Shown here: in pieces, positions 1 to 8,179 of the stretch
Layout: each line of letters begins with the position of its first letter
Numbering within the stretch: position 1 is the first letter of the stretch
NCBI RefSeq assembly: GCF_003351745.1
Contig: NZ_CP031222.1
Coordinates: forward strand, 1,408,207 to 1,472,206
DNA from: Aquirhabdus parva
Lineage (GTDB): Bacteria > Pseudomonadota > Gammaproteobacteria > Pseudomonadales > Moraxellaceae
Direction of reading: 5' to 3'
DNA: 64,000 nt
The notes under the pieces: generated by a model
Database searches by the model: none
What the model saw: the letters and a program-made list of their open reading frames with translations, nothing else
Told to the model about the DNA's origin: nothing
Program-made: the position numbers and the translations under genes

Positions 1-1
1 T

Positions 2-1237
2 CAGACCAATTTAGAATATGCTGACTCTAGTCGTCATCCCGAAGTTTCGATGTCCGCTGGTGCGGAATACGCACGTTTTTCTGCAGAGGAAAAACTCGTT
101 CCAACGGAAGGTAAGGCTCTACCGAATTCCTACGTATATTCTTCTGGTATATCGGTTGCGTATCAGTTGGATTTATTTGGACAGATTTCTCGCACGATCG
201 AATCCGCTAAGGCTGATCTGGGCACAGCAGTTGCTGCACAAGACGCGACTAAAATTACAGTGATTGCTGAGACTGCTCGGGCTTACATGGATGCCTGTTC
301 AACCGGCCACGAGATCGAAGTCGCTAACAAGGTTCTGGGCATTCAGGCGCGTAGTACAAAATTGACTCAGCGTCTATTTGATGCGGGACGCGGTACTTCT
401 TTGGATACCACACGCTCATCGGGACAAGAAGATCAGATCCGGGCGAATATGCCTTTGCTCTATGCTCAAAAGCGGCTTGCACTTTACCGTCTTGCTGTGC
501 TGACAGGTCATGTGCCCGCAGATTTCTCGCAAACGGTTGCGATGTGCAAGACAGAGCCAAAACTCAGTGTATTGTTACCTGTAGGTGATGGTATGACACT
601 ACTCAAGCGTCGCCCAGATGTCAGGAAGGCCGAATACGAGCTTCATTCTGCAACTGCGAAGATTGGCGTATTGACTGCAGACTTGTATCCTAAAGTTACC
701 TTTGGTGCTTCCTTGGGTTCTGTAGGTTTAGCGAGTCATTTCTTACATGATGATACGGTGAGTTTCGGGATTGGCCCATTGATCAGTTGGCAGTTTCCTG
801 AGCGTGATCGACTTGGTGCTCGTATTCGTGGTGCTGAAGCAGAGCAACAAGCCGTGTACGCAAAATTTGATGGCGTGGTACTTAATGCACTACGCGAAAC
901 GGAAAGTGCTTTGGAAACCTATGCGCGTGATCTGGACAGACAAGCGTATCTGAAAACCGCTTTGGATAAAGCCAGAAAGTCGGCAAAAGACTCTGAGACC
1001 TTATTTAAGTTAGGCCGTCAAAGTTATCTCCCTGTCTTAGATGCCAATAGAACCTTAGCAACTGCTGAACAGTCATTGGCCAGTGTAGAAGGGAAGATTT
1101 TATTGGATCAAGTCGCCGTATTTCTAGCATTGGGAGGAGGGTGGGAACCTGATACGCCAGCGCCAAAAGCAATCATTGTTCAGGATCCGCTGTCTAAATC
1201 GACTAAGTCAGTCGATGCGGATGTCACTAAAAAATAA
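2..1237 (+). CDS. Outer membrane efflux channel, TolC/NodT type (5' end missing)
   Basis: The frame is open to the left edge of the window, so the N-terminus (signal peptide or lipobox and first helices) is outside. The visible ~411 residues match the outer-membrane component of RND or MFS efflux pumps: a beta-strand stretch ending YQLDLFGQISR, long helices rich in Ala/Glu/Arg, the LLKRRPDVRKAEYEL segment typical of the NodT family, a second strand repeat (YPKVTFGASLGS), and a C-terminal helix with LDANRTLATAEQSLA. Family knowledge says it forms a trimeric channel across the outer membrane and periplasm for drug or solute export. An inner-membrane pump and adaptor are probably just upstream. 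The last 30 residues are polar and less conserved. The ATG at 50 is internal and not the true start. Confidence 0.9.
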   Translation, partial: QTNLEYADSSRHPEVSMSAGAEYARFSAEEKLVPTEGKALPNSYVYSSGISVAYQLDLFGQISRTIESAKADLGTAVAAQDATKITVIAETARAYMDACSTGHEIEVANKVLGIQARSTKLTQRLFDAGRGTSLDTTRSSGQEDQIRANMPLLYAQKRLALYRLAVLTGHVPADFSQTVAMCKTEPKLSVLLPVGDGMTLLKRRPDVRKAEYELHSATAKIGVLTADLYPKVTFGASLGSVGLASHFLHDDTVSFGIGPLISWQFPERDRLGARIRGAEAEQQAVYAKFDGVVLNALRETESALETYARDLDRQAYLKTALDKARKSAKDSETLFKLGRQSYLPVLDANRTLATAEQSLASVEGKILLDQVAVFLALGGGWEPDTPAPKAIIVQDPLSKSTKSVDADVTKK

Positions 1238-1265
1238 AGCGCGGGTTAGCATTTAACCCACTCTT
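1238..1265 (-). terminator. Weak terminator between convergent genes
   Basis: A 6-bp stem GGGTTA/TAACCC with a 5-base loop lies at 1243-1259. Read leftward it is followed by a T-rich run that overlaps the stop codon of the efflux gene. This suits termination of the leftward UPF0016 gene; rightward the T-run is poor. Confidence 0.4.
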
Positions 1266-1289
1266 TGAATGCAGTCGGATAGTCGTTCT

Positions 1290-1871
1290 TTAATGGGTGA
1301 CTGCGGTATAAAGTGCAATCGCTGCAAATGTTGCAAATACAACCGCAGCAATCCGTTGTAGTAGATGCAGTGGTACTTTGGCTTGGATGACTTTTCCTAA
1401 TAGTATTGCTAGCGCAGCTACACCGACGAGCGCCAACCAAGAACCTAAACCTACCTCTAAAGGTGCGTGATACTTTGCGGTCAAGGCCACGGTTAATAGC
1501 TGTGAAGCATCTCCCCATTCCGCAGCAAATAGCACCGTGAATGAGACAACAGCCATTTTAAACGATGATGTCGTGTCTACTGATTTGACATCGTCATCCT
1601 CTTCAACAGATGCTGAACGCCATAAGACAACTGCTCCAATTGCAAACAAAGCTGCAACAATATACGCGACGACATAGGCTGGTAGTAATCGCAACAATGA
1701 ACCTGCCATGACAGCCAGCGCACATTGCACGAGAAAGGCAAGACAGACACCGACAAATACCGGTAATTTTCGATAGCGTGTCGATAAAATGAGTGTCGCG
1801 ATTAAAGTCTTATCTGGCAGCTCTACAAGTAGCATTGTGCTAAAGCTGGAAGCGAAGGCAACCCAGTTCAT
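1290..1871 (-). CDS. UPF0016/GDT1 family membrane protein (probable Mn/Ca exporter)
   Basis: A 193-residue, very hydrophobic protein with about six transmembrane segments in two halves joined by an acidic loop (EEDDDVK, about residue 110). Each half carries a copy of the E-x-G-D-[KR]-[ST] family motif: ELPDKT at about residue 18 and EWGDAS at about residue 137. Both copies depart from consensus, with Pro for Gly in the first and Ala for Lys/Arg in the second. Characterised family members (TMEM165, GDT1 and cyanobacterial or Vibrio relatives) move Mn2+ or Ca2+ out of the cytoplasm, so cation export is likely, but the substrate is inferred. It is a single gene with its own promoter at 1952-1980. 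No yybP-ykoY manganese riboswitch was recognised in the short leader. Confidence 0.85.
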   Translation of the reverse strand: MNWVAFASSFSTMLLVELPDKTLIATLILSTRYRKLPVFVGVCLAFLVQCALAVMAGSLLRLLPAYVVAYIVAALFAIGAVVLWRSASVEEDDDVKSVDTTSSFKMAVVSFTVLFAAEWGDASQLLTVALTAKYHAPLEVGLGSWLALVGVAALAILLGKVIQAKVPLHLLQRIAAVVFATFAAIALYTAVTH

Positions 1872-1951
1872 GCTGTAGTTCCTTCAAAAAGTTACATGTA
1901 ATAGTCGTTTAGTTAAAGCGACAGGGAAGTCTATTCAATTTCTTAGCCAAG

Positions 1952-1980
1952 ATTTTATGGTTCGCTCTTTGCGTTGTCAA
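1952..1980 (-). promoter_or_regulatory. Sigma70 promoter for the UPF0016 gene
   Basis: On the minus strand there is a perfect -35 box TTGACA (1980-1975), a 17-base spacer and a -10 box TAAAAT (1957-1952, 5 of 6). This puts the transcript start near 1945, about 75 bases before the ATG at 1871. It is among the best promoter matches in the window. Confidence 0.7.
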
Positions 1981-2002
1981 ACCATGACGGAAAATAGACA
2001 AG

Positions 2003-2902
2003 TCATTTTTCGGTATCTCGGCTCATGCGCTCAATCAGAAAATCAAGAAAGCACACAATGCGTGCGGACAATTGTGTATTGCGGTAATACACTGCATTGA
2101 TAGGCTGACGGACCAAGATAGTTTCTGCTTTGAGTACTTGTACTAATTCACCGCGCCGCTGATCGGCTAAGGTCATAAAATCTGAAATACACACCAATCC
2201 CACACCAGCGAGTGCAAGCTGACGTACGGTTTCTCCACTCGATGCACGAATGCTCGGCGTAATTTGCCAGCTATCGCCATGCGTATGACGTATTGGCCAC
2301 TGGTTAAGGTGCTCCGGTTGATTAAAACCAATCAGACAGTGATTGGAAAGTTCCTCGGCAGTTTTAGGGACTCCAAATTTTTCCAAATAATCGGGACTTG
2401 CCAGAATCGAACGCTGAGATACGGGCAAAGCGCGTGCATGCAGCGTTGAATCCCGAAGCGTACCGATACGAATGGCGATATCTGTATCCTGAGCAAGTAG
2501 ATCAATCAAGATATCATCGGTATTCAGTTCCAGTTCAATTTCTGGATAAAGCTCACGAAATTCAGCAACCAAAGGTACGATCACATGCAACATAAAGGGT
2601 GTCGCCGCATTTACCCTGAGACGCCCAGCTGGCTTTTGGCGTCGAATCGCAATTTGGTCTTCTGCTTCATCTACCGAAGCGAGGATGCTCCGAGCATGAT
2701 TCAAGAAGGCAATGCCTTCTTCAGTAAGCACTAAACGCCGAGTCGTACGATTAAGCAGGGTGGTCTCAAGTTTTTCCTCTAAGCGGCTCAAAGCACGGCT
2801 AATCCCAGACACCGTTTGTCCTAGAGACTCGGCAGCAGCAGTGATAGAACCCGTGTCTACAACGGTACGAAATGCCAGTAACTCTTCAAGAGTAGTTTTC
2901 AT
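2003..2902 (-). CDS. yafC: LysR-type regulator, YafC-like
   Basis: A 299-residue LysR regulator. The N-terminal winged helix-turn-helix covers about residues 4-63 (FRTVVDTGSITAAAESLGQ, then ISRALSRLEEKL and LLNRTTRRLVLTEEG). The rest is a periplasmic-binding-protein-like effector domain. From memory, E. coli YafC aligns along most of its length (RVNAATPFMLHVIVPL, IAIRIGTLRDSTLHARAL, SGETVRQL, NAVYYRN). In E. coli yafC is next to dkgB; here dkgB is two genes away on the other side of an MFS gene transcribed divergently. That arrangement suggests this protein controls the exporter and perhaps the reductase. The inducer is unknown. Confidence 0.9.
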   Translation of the reverse strand: MKTTLEELLAFRTVVDTGSITAAAESLGQTVSGISRALSRLEEKLETTLLNRTTRRLVLTEEGIAFLNHARSILASVDEAEDQIAIRRQKPAGRLRVNAATPFMLHVIVPLVAEFRELYPEIELELNTDDILIDLLAQDTDIAIRIGTLRDSTLHARALPVSQRSILASPDYLEKFGVPKTAEELSNHCLIGFNQPEHLNQWPIRHTHGDSWQITPSIRASSGETVRQLALAGVGLVCISDFMTLADQRRGELVQVLKAETILVRQPINAVYYRNTQLSARIVCFLDFLIERMSRDTEK

Positions 2903-2931
2903 TATTGACTAAAATGCAAATATGTTATGCA

Positions 2932-2960
2932 GATTATAGTATTTTTTGAAAAATATAATC
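2932..2960. promoter_or_regulatory. Inverted repeat, candidate LysR operator
   Basis: Perfect 7-bp arms GATTATA (2932-2938) and TATAATC (2954-2960) flank an AT-rich core that is itself nearly symmetric (ATTTTT/AAAAAT). It sits in the 98-bp gap between the divergent LysR and MFS genes, where LysR proteins commonly bind palindromes of the T-N11-A type. The AT-richness means part of the symmetry could be chance. Confidence 0.4.
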
Positions 2961-3000
2961 CATAGATAATGCGTCATCACATCAAAAGGAGCATTTAAAA

Positions 3001-4173
3001 ATGCCCATTGCCTTATTAGCGTTAACTGCAGGTGCCTTTGGTATTGGTACTACAGAATTTGTCATCATGGGCTTGCTCCTGCAAGTTTCTGCTGATCTCC
3101 ATGTTTCAATTGCTGCTGCAGGTCTCTTGATTTCTGCTTATGCCCTTGGTGTTGCGATCGGTGCACCGATCTTGACGATTTTGTCGAGAAAAATGCCTCG
3201 GAAAACTGTGCTTTTGGCACTGATGGTCATTTTTATTTTAGGTAATGCCGCCTGTGCGATTGCGCCGGACTTTTATAGTTTAATGGCGGCTCGCGTATTG
3301 ACGTCATTGACGCATGGCACTTTCTTTGGCGTAGCATCAGTGGTTGCGACTACTTTGGTTCCCGCTGATCGCAAAGCCTCGGCTATTGCCATCATGTTCA
3401 CAGGTCTGACTGCTGCGACCCTGTTAGGGGTGCCCGCTGGTGCATGGCTCGGTTTGCACTATGGCTGGCGTGCAACGTTTTGGGCTGTAGCATTGATTGG
3501 TGTGATTGCGACATTGATCATTGCGATCTTTGTTCCTAAAGATGGTGAGCGTGAGGAACTGGGTTCTTTACGCGATGAGTTGACTGTTTTACATCGCCCG
3601 CAAGTTTGGCTAGGCCTCTTAATGACAGTATTCGGATTTGGTGGAGTATTTGCGCTCTATACCTATATCCAACCGATTCTTACCAAGATCACAGGTTTCT
3701 CGGATGCCGCTGTATCGCCTATCTTGCTCGTATTTGGTGGTGGCATGATTATTGGAAATCTGATTGGTGGCAAACTAGCAGATCGTCGTTTGATGCCTAC
3801 ATTACTGGGTTCACTTGTATTCTTGGCTGTTGTTTTGGGCTTTATGACTTTCGCAATTCACGATCAGATCGCTGCAGTTCTATTTGTGGGATTGCTGGGT
3901 ATTGCAGCTTTTGCAACCGTGGCACCCCTTCAGATGCGCGTGCTTGAGAAAGCTCATGGTGAAGGTCAAAACTTAGCTTCTAGTCTAAATATCGCCGCAT
4001 TTAACTTAGGTAATGCGATGGGTGCATGGGTTGGCGGTCTGGTCATCACCCATCAATTAGGACTCAATGCGGTGCCTTGGGTTGCAGCACTCCTTACAGT
4101 CTTCGGCTTTATCGTTGCCGTATGGAGTCTGTTGCTCGATAAACGACCTGTAAAGACACAAATCACCGTTTAA
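3001..4173 (+). CDS. ydhP: MFS exporter, YdhP-like (DHA1 family)
   Basis: A 390-residue major facilitator with about 12 transmembrane segments and the DHA1 opening motif AFGIGTTEFVIMGLL, as in E. coli YdhP, AraJ and NepI. Other matches to YdhP are SAYALGVAIGAP, ARVLTSLTHGTFFGVASVVA, GGKLADRRLMPTLLGS and APLQMRVLEKA. The family exports sugars, nucleosides, arabinose-type compounds or drugs by proton antiport; the substrate here is not known. A good ribosome site (AAGGAG, 9 bases upstream) supports the ATG. It diverges from a YafC-like LysR gene and precedes dkgB, so the three probably form one regulatory unit. Confidence 0.9.
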   Translation: MPIALLALTAGAFGIGTTEFVIMGLLLQVSADLHVSIAAAGLLISAYALGVAIGAPILTILSRKMPRKTVLLALMVIFILGNAACAIAPDFYSLMAARVLTSLTHGTFFGVASVVATTLVPADRKASAIAIMFTGLTAATLLGVPAGAWLGLHYGWRATFWAVALIGVIATLIIAIFVPKDGEREELGSLRDELTVLHRPQVWLGLLMTVFGFGGVFALYTYIQPILTKITGFSDAAVSPILLVFGGGMIIGNLIGGKLADRRLMPTLLGSLVFLAVVLGFMTFAIHDQIAAVLFVGLLGIAAFATVAPLQMRVLEKAHGEGQNLASSLNIAAFNLGNAMGAWVGGLVITHQLGLNAVPWVAALLTVFGFIVAVWSLLLDKRPVKTQITV

Positions 4174-4182
4174 TTTATCTCT

Positions 4183-4232
4183 ATAGAACCGTCTTAGTTC
4201 TTCAAATTAATACAGAGGCTAAGACGATCTAT
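4183..4232. repeat. Imperfect inverted repeat between MFS gene and dkgB
   Basis: Arms ATAGA-ac-CGTCTTAG (4183-4197) and CTAAGACG-a-TCTAT (4219-4232) can fold with a 21-base loop. A smaller alternative pairing AGAAC/GTTCT (4185-4201) uses the same left arm. No T-run follows, so it is not a classic terminator; it may be an operator or an mRNA structure between two co-transcribed genes. Confidence 0.4.
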
Positions 4233-4275
4233 TCAAATTTGATATCCGTTTCAACATTTACCGTAAAAGGAAAAC

Positions 4276-5079
4276 ATGATGAATATGCCCGTAATTGGTT
4301 TAGGAACTTTTCGTTTAAAAGACCAAGTGGTGATTGACTCGGTCACCAATGGTCTAGATGTTGGATATCGTCATATCGACACTGCTCAGATTTATGGCAA
4401 TGAAGCAGAAGTCGGTCAGGCGATTGCAACAAGTGGTATTTCACGTAACGACCTGTATATCACCACCAAAATTTGGACTGAGAATCTGAGCCGTGACAAA
4501 CTCATTCCAAGCCTAAAAGAAAGTTTAAATAAACTTAAAGTTGATCAGCTTGATTTGACGCTGATTCATTGGCCGTCGCCGAATGATGCACTTCCCGTTG
4601 CAGAATACGTTGCTGCATTGGCACAAGCCAAGGCACAAGGGCTGACTAAAGAAATTGGCGTTTCAAACTTTACCATTAGCCAGATGCAACAAGCGATCAA
4701 TACAGTTGGTGCCAGTGAGATTGCGACAAATCAGATTGAACTGCATCCCTTCCTGCAAAACCAAAAAGTTGTTGAGTTTGCGCGGCAGCATGGCATCCAT
4801 ATCACCGCATATATGCCACTGGCTTATGGCAAAGTGATGGAAGATGCGGTACTGAAGCAGATTGCCGCAACTCATGGCACGACACCTGCGCAAGTGTCTT
4901 TGGCGTGGTTACTTCAGCAAGGCTTTGCAGTGATTCCCTCATCGACGAAGCGTGAGAATTTGATCAGTAACTTAAAGGCTGATCAGATCAAACTGAGTGA
5001 TGGGGAAATGCAGGCGATTACGAAGCTGGATCGTGCAGAGCGTTTGGTGAGTCCTGATTTTGGACCGAAGTGGGATTGA
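4276..5079 (+). CDS. dkgB: 2,5-diketo-D-gluconate reductase B (aldo/keto reductase)
   Basis: 267 residues, the same length as E. coli DkgB, with near-identical blocks through the chain ([67 protein letters not shown]). The aldo/keto reductase catalytic tetrad is visible as D35, Y40, K65 and H98. Cytoplasmic NADPH-dependent reduction of 2,5-diketogluconate and other small carbonyls such as methylglyoxal is the known activity. AAGG at about 6 bases before the first ATG supports this start, although the ATG two codons later is also possible. It follows the YdhP-like exporter by about 100 bases. Confidence 0.95.
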   Translation: MMNMPVIGLGTFRLKDQVVIDSVTNGLDVGYRHIDTAQIYGNEAEVGQAIATSGISRNDLYITTKIWTENLSRDKLIPSLKESLNKLKVDQLDLTLIHWPSPNDALPVAEYVAALAQAKAQGLTKEIGVSNFTISQMQQAINTVGASEIATNQIELHPFLQNQKVVEFARQHGIHITAYMPLAYGKVMEDAVLKQIAATHGTTPAQVSLAWLLQQGFAVIPSSTKRENLISNLKADQIKLSDGEMQAITKLDRAERLVSPDFGPKWD

Positions 5080-5091
5080 GGGTTTCGTATT

Positions 5092-5586
5092 TTAAGCTCC
5101 GGACCGGCTTTGCTCGTCTAGTAGCTTATTTATATAGTAGTGGTTTTTTAATCGCCAATAACTACAGAAACTGAGAAGTAAGAAAACAAACCATAATCCA
5201 ATTAAGTGAAACCAAGTGTATCGCCATGTGTTTGCATATGGCACAGATGCATAGGATACCGAAGGGTTATTTTCGATATAAGTAACTTGGGCCGACTGGC
5301 CTAAGGTCACTTCACCTGTTTTCACTCCGCAGCCTTCAATCGTATTTTGAAAGGTCTGACTTGCTGCAGTATAGGCGACAACTGCTTGGGAGTCGCAAGG
5401 GTATTTTCCAGTAATAGGATGAAGCTCAGTAATGTATCCTAATGTATTTCTGCCATATTTTTTAAGAGCTTCTTTCTCCTCAATATCTTTTAATGCTTTG
5501 GGTGTTTCAATAGCTGCCACAATGAGACTCGTGGAAGCACTTAGAATCAATATCCAAGGAGCGATTCTTCTTTCTTTGTTTAGCAT
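5092..5586 (-). CDS. Membrane protein, DUF3592-like
   Basis: 164 residues with one transmembrane helix near the N-terminus (about 10-26) and another near the C-terminus (about 122-142). Between them is a beta-rich extracytoplasmic domain containing GYITELHP, two cysteines (CDSQAVV and EGCGVK) that could form a disulfide, and VTYIENNPSVSY. This layout and the final pattern (a Y-x-x-x-NP motif followed by a short stretch to the helix) resemble DUF3592 proteins. The function is unknown. It converges with dkgB, leaving only 12 bases between the stop codons. Confidence 0.7.
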   Translation of the reverse strand: MLNKERRIAPWILILSASTSLIVAAIETPKALKDIEEKEALKKYGRNTLGYITELHPITGKYPCDSQAVVAYTAASQTFQNTIEGCGVKTGEVTLGQSAQVTYIENNPSVSYASVPYANTWRYTWFHLIGLWFVFLLLSFCSYWRLKNHYYINKLLDEQSRSGA

Positions 5587-5660
5587 ATGATCTATTTATC
5601 ATCTATAAGTTTGATGTATTGCAAATATATTAGAGGTCGATCCAGATATAAGCATCATAT

Positions 5661-5677
5661 CTATAAGATACTTATAG
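5661..5677. repeat. Short perfect palindrome upstream of hemL
   Basis: CTATAAG-ATA-CTTATAG lies in the 196-bp divergent gap between the DUF3592-like gene and hemL. It has the size and symmetry of an operator, but no regulator is assigned and the AT-rich setting makes chance plausible. Confidence 0.3.
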
Positions 5678-5782
5678 TAAATCTATCCTATTGTTCAAAT
5701 CTAGTGAATTATTCACATCAACAATCTTTCACACGTTAAACTATCGCATTAATTTTCAAACCTCAATTTAAGTCCAATCGCT

Positions 5783-7114
5783 ATGACCAACTCAACCGAT
5801 ACCACCAGTAATCAATCGCTCTTCAATGCTGCCAGTGTGCATATCCCAGGCGGGGTGAATTCCCCTGTTCGCGCTTTTAAGGGCGTCGGTGGCACGCCTG
5901 TATTTGTACAAAAGGCGAGTGGTGCGTATTTGTTTGATGCTCAAGGCAAACGCTATATTGATTATGTTGGCTCATGGGGGCCGATGATTTTGGGGCATGC
6001 ACATCCGGATATTGTACAAGCAGTGATTGCAGCAGCTGCAGATGGCTTAAGTTTTGGCGCACCGACGCCCAGTGAAACCACGGTTGCTGATCTGATCTGC
6101 GAAATCATGCCATCTATGGATATGGTGCGTATGACCAGTTCAGGTACAGAAGCGTGTATGAGCGCGATCCGCCTTGCACGTGGCTATACCGGTCGCGATA
6201 AGATCATCAAGTTTGAAGGTTGTTATCATGGCCATGCAGATTCATTACTGGTCAAAGCTGGCTCGGGCATGCTGACACTGGGTGTGCCGACTTCACTGGG
6301 TGTGCCTAAAGACTTAGCTCAGCACACGCTGACACTGCCGTTTAATGATATTGAAGCTGTTAAAGCCTGTTTTAAAGAATATGGTGATCAGATTGCCTGT
6401 GTGATCGTTGAGCCCGTAGCAGGCAATATGAATTTGGTACTACCGATAAAAGGCTTTCTACAAACTTTACGTGATGAATGTACCCAAGCCGGTTCAGTAT
6501 TGATTTTTGATGAAGTGATGACTGGCTTCCGTGTGGCGCTCGGTGGTGCTCAAGCACATTACGGTATTACGCCTGATCTAACGACGTTGGGTAAAATCAT
6601 TGGTGCAGGTCTACCAGTCGGTGCCTTTGGTGGTAAACGTGAAATCATGAATTGTATTGCGCCATTAGGCGGTGTATATCAAGCTGGGACACTATCGGGT
6701 AATCCGCTGGCGATGCGTGCAGGTATTGCGATGCTTAAATTGATCCGTGCTGAAGGATTCTATGATCAATTAGCAATGAAACTCTCTTTCCTCCTGAATG
6801 GTCTTAAAGCGATAGCGGATGATGTGGGTATTCCGTTGCAAGTCCAGCAGGCTGGTGGCATGTTTGGGATTTACTTTACGGATTCCAGAGATTTATCCAG
6901 CTATGAAGCCATGACCCAATGTGATGTCGCAGCATTTCGCGAATTTTTCCACGGTATGTTAAAACGAGGAGTCTATCTCGCGCCTTCGGCGTTTGAAGCA
7001 GGATTTATTTCAAGTAGTCATAGTCAGGCTGATTTGGAAGAAACTTTGGTGGCGGCGCAAGAAACGCTGATTGAAATGAAAGCGGGTGTGAAGCAGTTTG
7101 TTGAAGATGCTTAA
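5783..7114 (+). CDS. hemL: Glutamate-1-semialdehyde 2,1-aminomutase
   Basis: 443 residues. It converts glutamate-1-semialdehyde to 5-aminolevulinate, the second step of C5-pathway haem synthesis, using PLP in the cytoplasm. Diagnostic blocks: [18 protein letters not shown] at the N-terminus, [16 protein letters not shown] (PLP phosphate binding), [21 protein letters not shown], and the PLP lysine K271 in [13 protein letters not shown]. The C-terminus has [16 protein letters not shown] as in HemL. The length is close to the usual 425-430 with a short N-terminal extension. There is no strong ribosome site before the ATG at 5783. The FKBP gene follows after 46 bases and may share the transcript up to the strong terminator at 7510. 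Confidence 0.97.
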   Translation: MTNSTDTTSNQSLFNAASVHIPGGVNSPVRAFKGVGGTPVFVQKASGAYLFDAQGKRYIDYVGSWGPMILGHAHPDIVQAVIAAAADGLSFGAPTPSETTVADLICEIMPSMDMVRMTSSGTEACMSAIRLARGYTGRDKIIKFEGCYHGHADSLLVKAGSGMLTLGVPTSLGVPKDLAQHTLTLPFNDIEAVKACFKEYGDQIACVIVEPVAGNMNLVLPIKGFLQTLRDECTQAGSVLIFDEVMTGFRVALGGAQAHYGITPDLTTLGKIIGAGLPVGAFGGKREIMNCIAPLGGVYQAGTLSGNPLAMRAGIAMLKLIRAEGFYDQLAMKLSFLLNGLKAIADDVGIPLQVQQAGGMFGIYFTDSRDLSSYEAMTQCDVAAFREFFHGMLKRGVYLAPSAFEAGFISSSHSQADLEETLVAAQETLIEMKAGVKQFVEDA

Positions 7115-7160
7115 TTGGATTCAATATAAAATCAAGAAGATGGGATAAGGAATTATTGTC

Positions 7161-7499
7161 ATGAGTCATGAACTTCAAATCATTGATTTGCTCGTAGGAG
7201 AGGGAAAGGCTTGTGTCAAAGGAGCGCTGATTACGACTCAATATACGGGTCAATTAGAAGATGGCACGGTGTTTGATTCGTCCTATGATCGTGGTCAGCC
7301 TTTCCAATGTGTGATTGGTACTAAGCGCGTGATTCAGGGCTGGGATCAGGGATTGATGGGTATGAAAGTCGGTGGTAAGCGTAAACTGTTTGTGCCTGCC
7401 CATTTGGGTTATGGTGAGCGCCAAATTAATAAAATACCACTCAACTCCAATCTGATCTTTGAAATTGAACTGCTTGAAGTATTGACGAGAGATGATTGA
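7161..7499 (+). CDS. FKBP-type peptidyl-prolyl cis-trans isomerase
   Basis: A 112-residue single-domain FKBP with no signal peptide, so probably cytoplasmic. Family features are visible in order: YTGQLEDGTVFDSSYDRGQPFQ, the VIQGWDQGLMGMKVGGKRKL block that lines the active site, PAHLGYGER, and the final strand LIFEIELLEV. It resembles the small FKBPs of Neisseria and Legionella that lack the N-terminal dimerisation domain. It should catalyse proline isomerisation during protein folding. It lies directly after hemL and is closed by a strong terminator. Confidence 0.93.
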   Translation: MSHELQIIDLLVGEGKACVKGALITTQYTGQLEDGTVFDSSYDRGQPFQCVIGTKRVIQGWDQGLMGMKVGGKRKLFVPAHLGYGERQINKIPLNSNLIFEIELLEVLTRDD

Positions 7500-7509
7500 A
7501 ATATGGATA

Positions 7510-7546
7510 AGGTGCGCTGGAGATGCCAGCGCACCTTCTTTTTTAA
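7510..7546 (+). terminator. Strong intrinsic terminator after the FKBP gene
   Basis: A perfect 10-bp GC-rich stem GGTGCGCTGG/CCAGCGCACC with a 5-base loop, followed by TTCTTTTTT. It ends exactly at the stop codon of the convergent DUF1993 gene. Confidence 0.93.
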
Positions 7547-8053
7547 TTAATATGCACCCATAAAATCACGTTTGCCGATCTCAACGCCGTTGTTTCGCAA
7601 TATTGCATAGGTGGTTGTCACATGGAAAAAAAACTGCGGTAAACCATAGTTTAGAAGATACGTTTCACCATTCAGTTTCTTTTCTTTGGGTGTACCTGGA
7701 CGCAGGACAATTTCCAAAGACTCTTTACCATCAATTTGATTTGCTGTAATGCCGTCAAGAATTCTCAGGGTATTATCAATGCGTGTTTGCAGTTCAGCAA
7801 AAGTCTGCTCAATATCTTCATATGCGGGTACTTCGATACTGGCTAAGCGTGAAGGAACACTCTTTGCAAAGTCAGCAGCGATTTGAACCTGACGCACCAG
7901 AGGGAACATATCTGGATACAAGCGCGATTGCAGGAGTACTTTAGGATCAATCTTTTTGTCTGTCGCATATGTTTCTGCGATGGTGAGGACATTTTTTAAA
8001 GCGGTCAGTAGTTGTTTAAAAACAGGTACAGAAGCAGTATAAAGCGTTGTCAT
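7547..8053 (-). CDS. DUF1993 family protein
   Basis: 168 residues, no signal peptide or membrane segment. The sequence fits the DUF1993 family: an opening YTASVPVFKQLLTALKNVL, a central RLYPDMFPLVRQVQIAADFAK and a final YLLNYGLPQFFFHVTTTYAILRNNGVEIGKRDFMG. The family is a four-helix bundle related to DinB-type folds; many members have stress-linked expression but no established reaction. It stands alone, ahead of and codirectional with nothing close, with terminators on both sides. Confidence 0.88.
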   Translation of the reverse strand: MTTLYTASVPVFKQLLTALKNVLTIAETYATDKKIDPKVLLQSRLYPDMFPLVRQVQIAADFAKSVPSRLASIEVPAYEDIEQTFAELQTRIDNTLRILDGITANQIDGKESLEIVLRPGTPKEKKLNGETYLLNYGLPQFFFHVTTTYAILRNNGVEIGKRDFMGAY

Positions 8054-8098
8054 AAAACATCCTTAAATATGAAATCATCAATCACAAGTGATTTTCAC

Positions 8099-8128
8099 GA
8101 AAAAAGCTCGCTATAAAATAGCGAGCTT
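8099..8128 (-). terminator. Terminator of cca
   Basis: A perfect 10-bp stem AAGCTCGCTA/TAGCGAGCTT with loop TAAAA. Leftward it is followed by five T residues, so it ends the cca transcript 50 bases after its stop and insulates the DUF1993 gene. Confidence 0.85.
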
Positions 8129-8179
8129 AGCGTTATTTACATCTATCGAATCATTACAGCCCATGTAGCTAGGATAGCA

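Noticed and set aside
1872-2002. Possible yybP-ykoY manganese riboswitch before the UPF0016 gene
   Set aside because: None of the conserved riboswitch blocks is present; the leader is short and simple.
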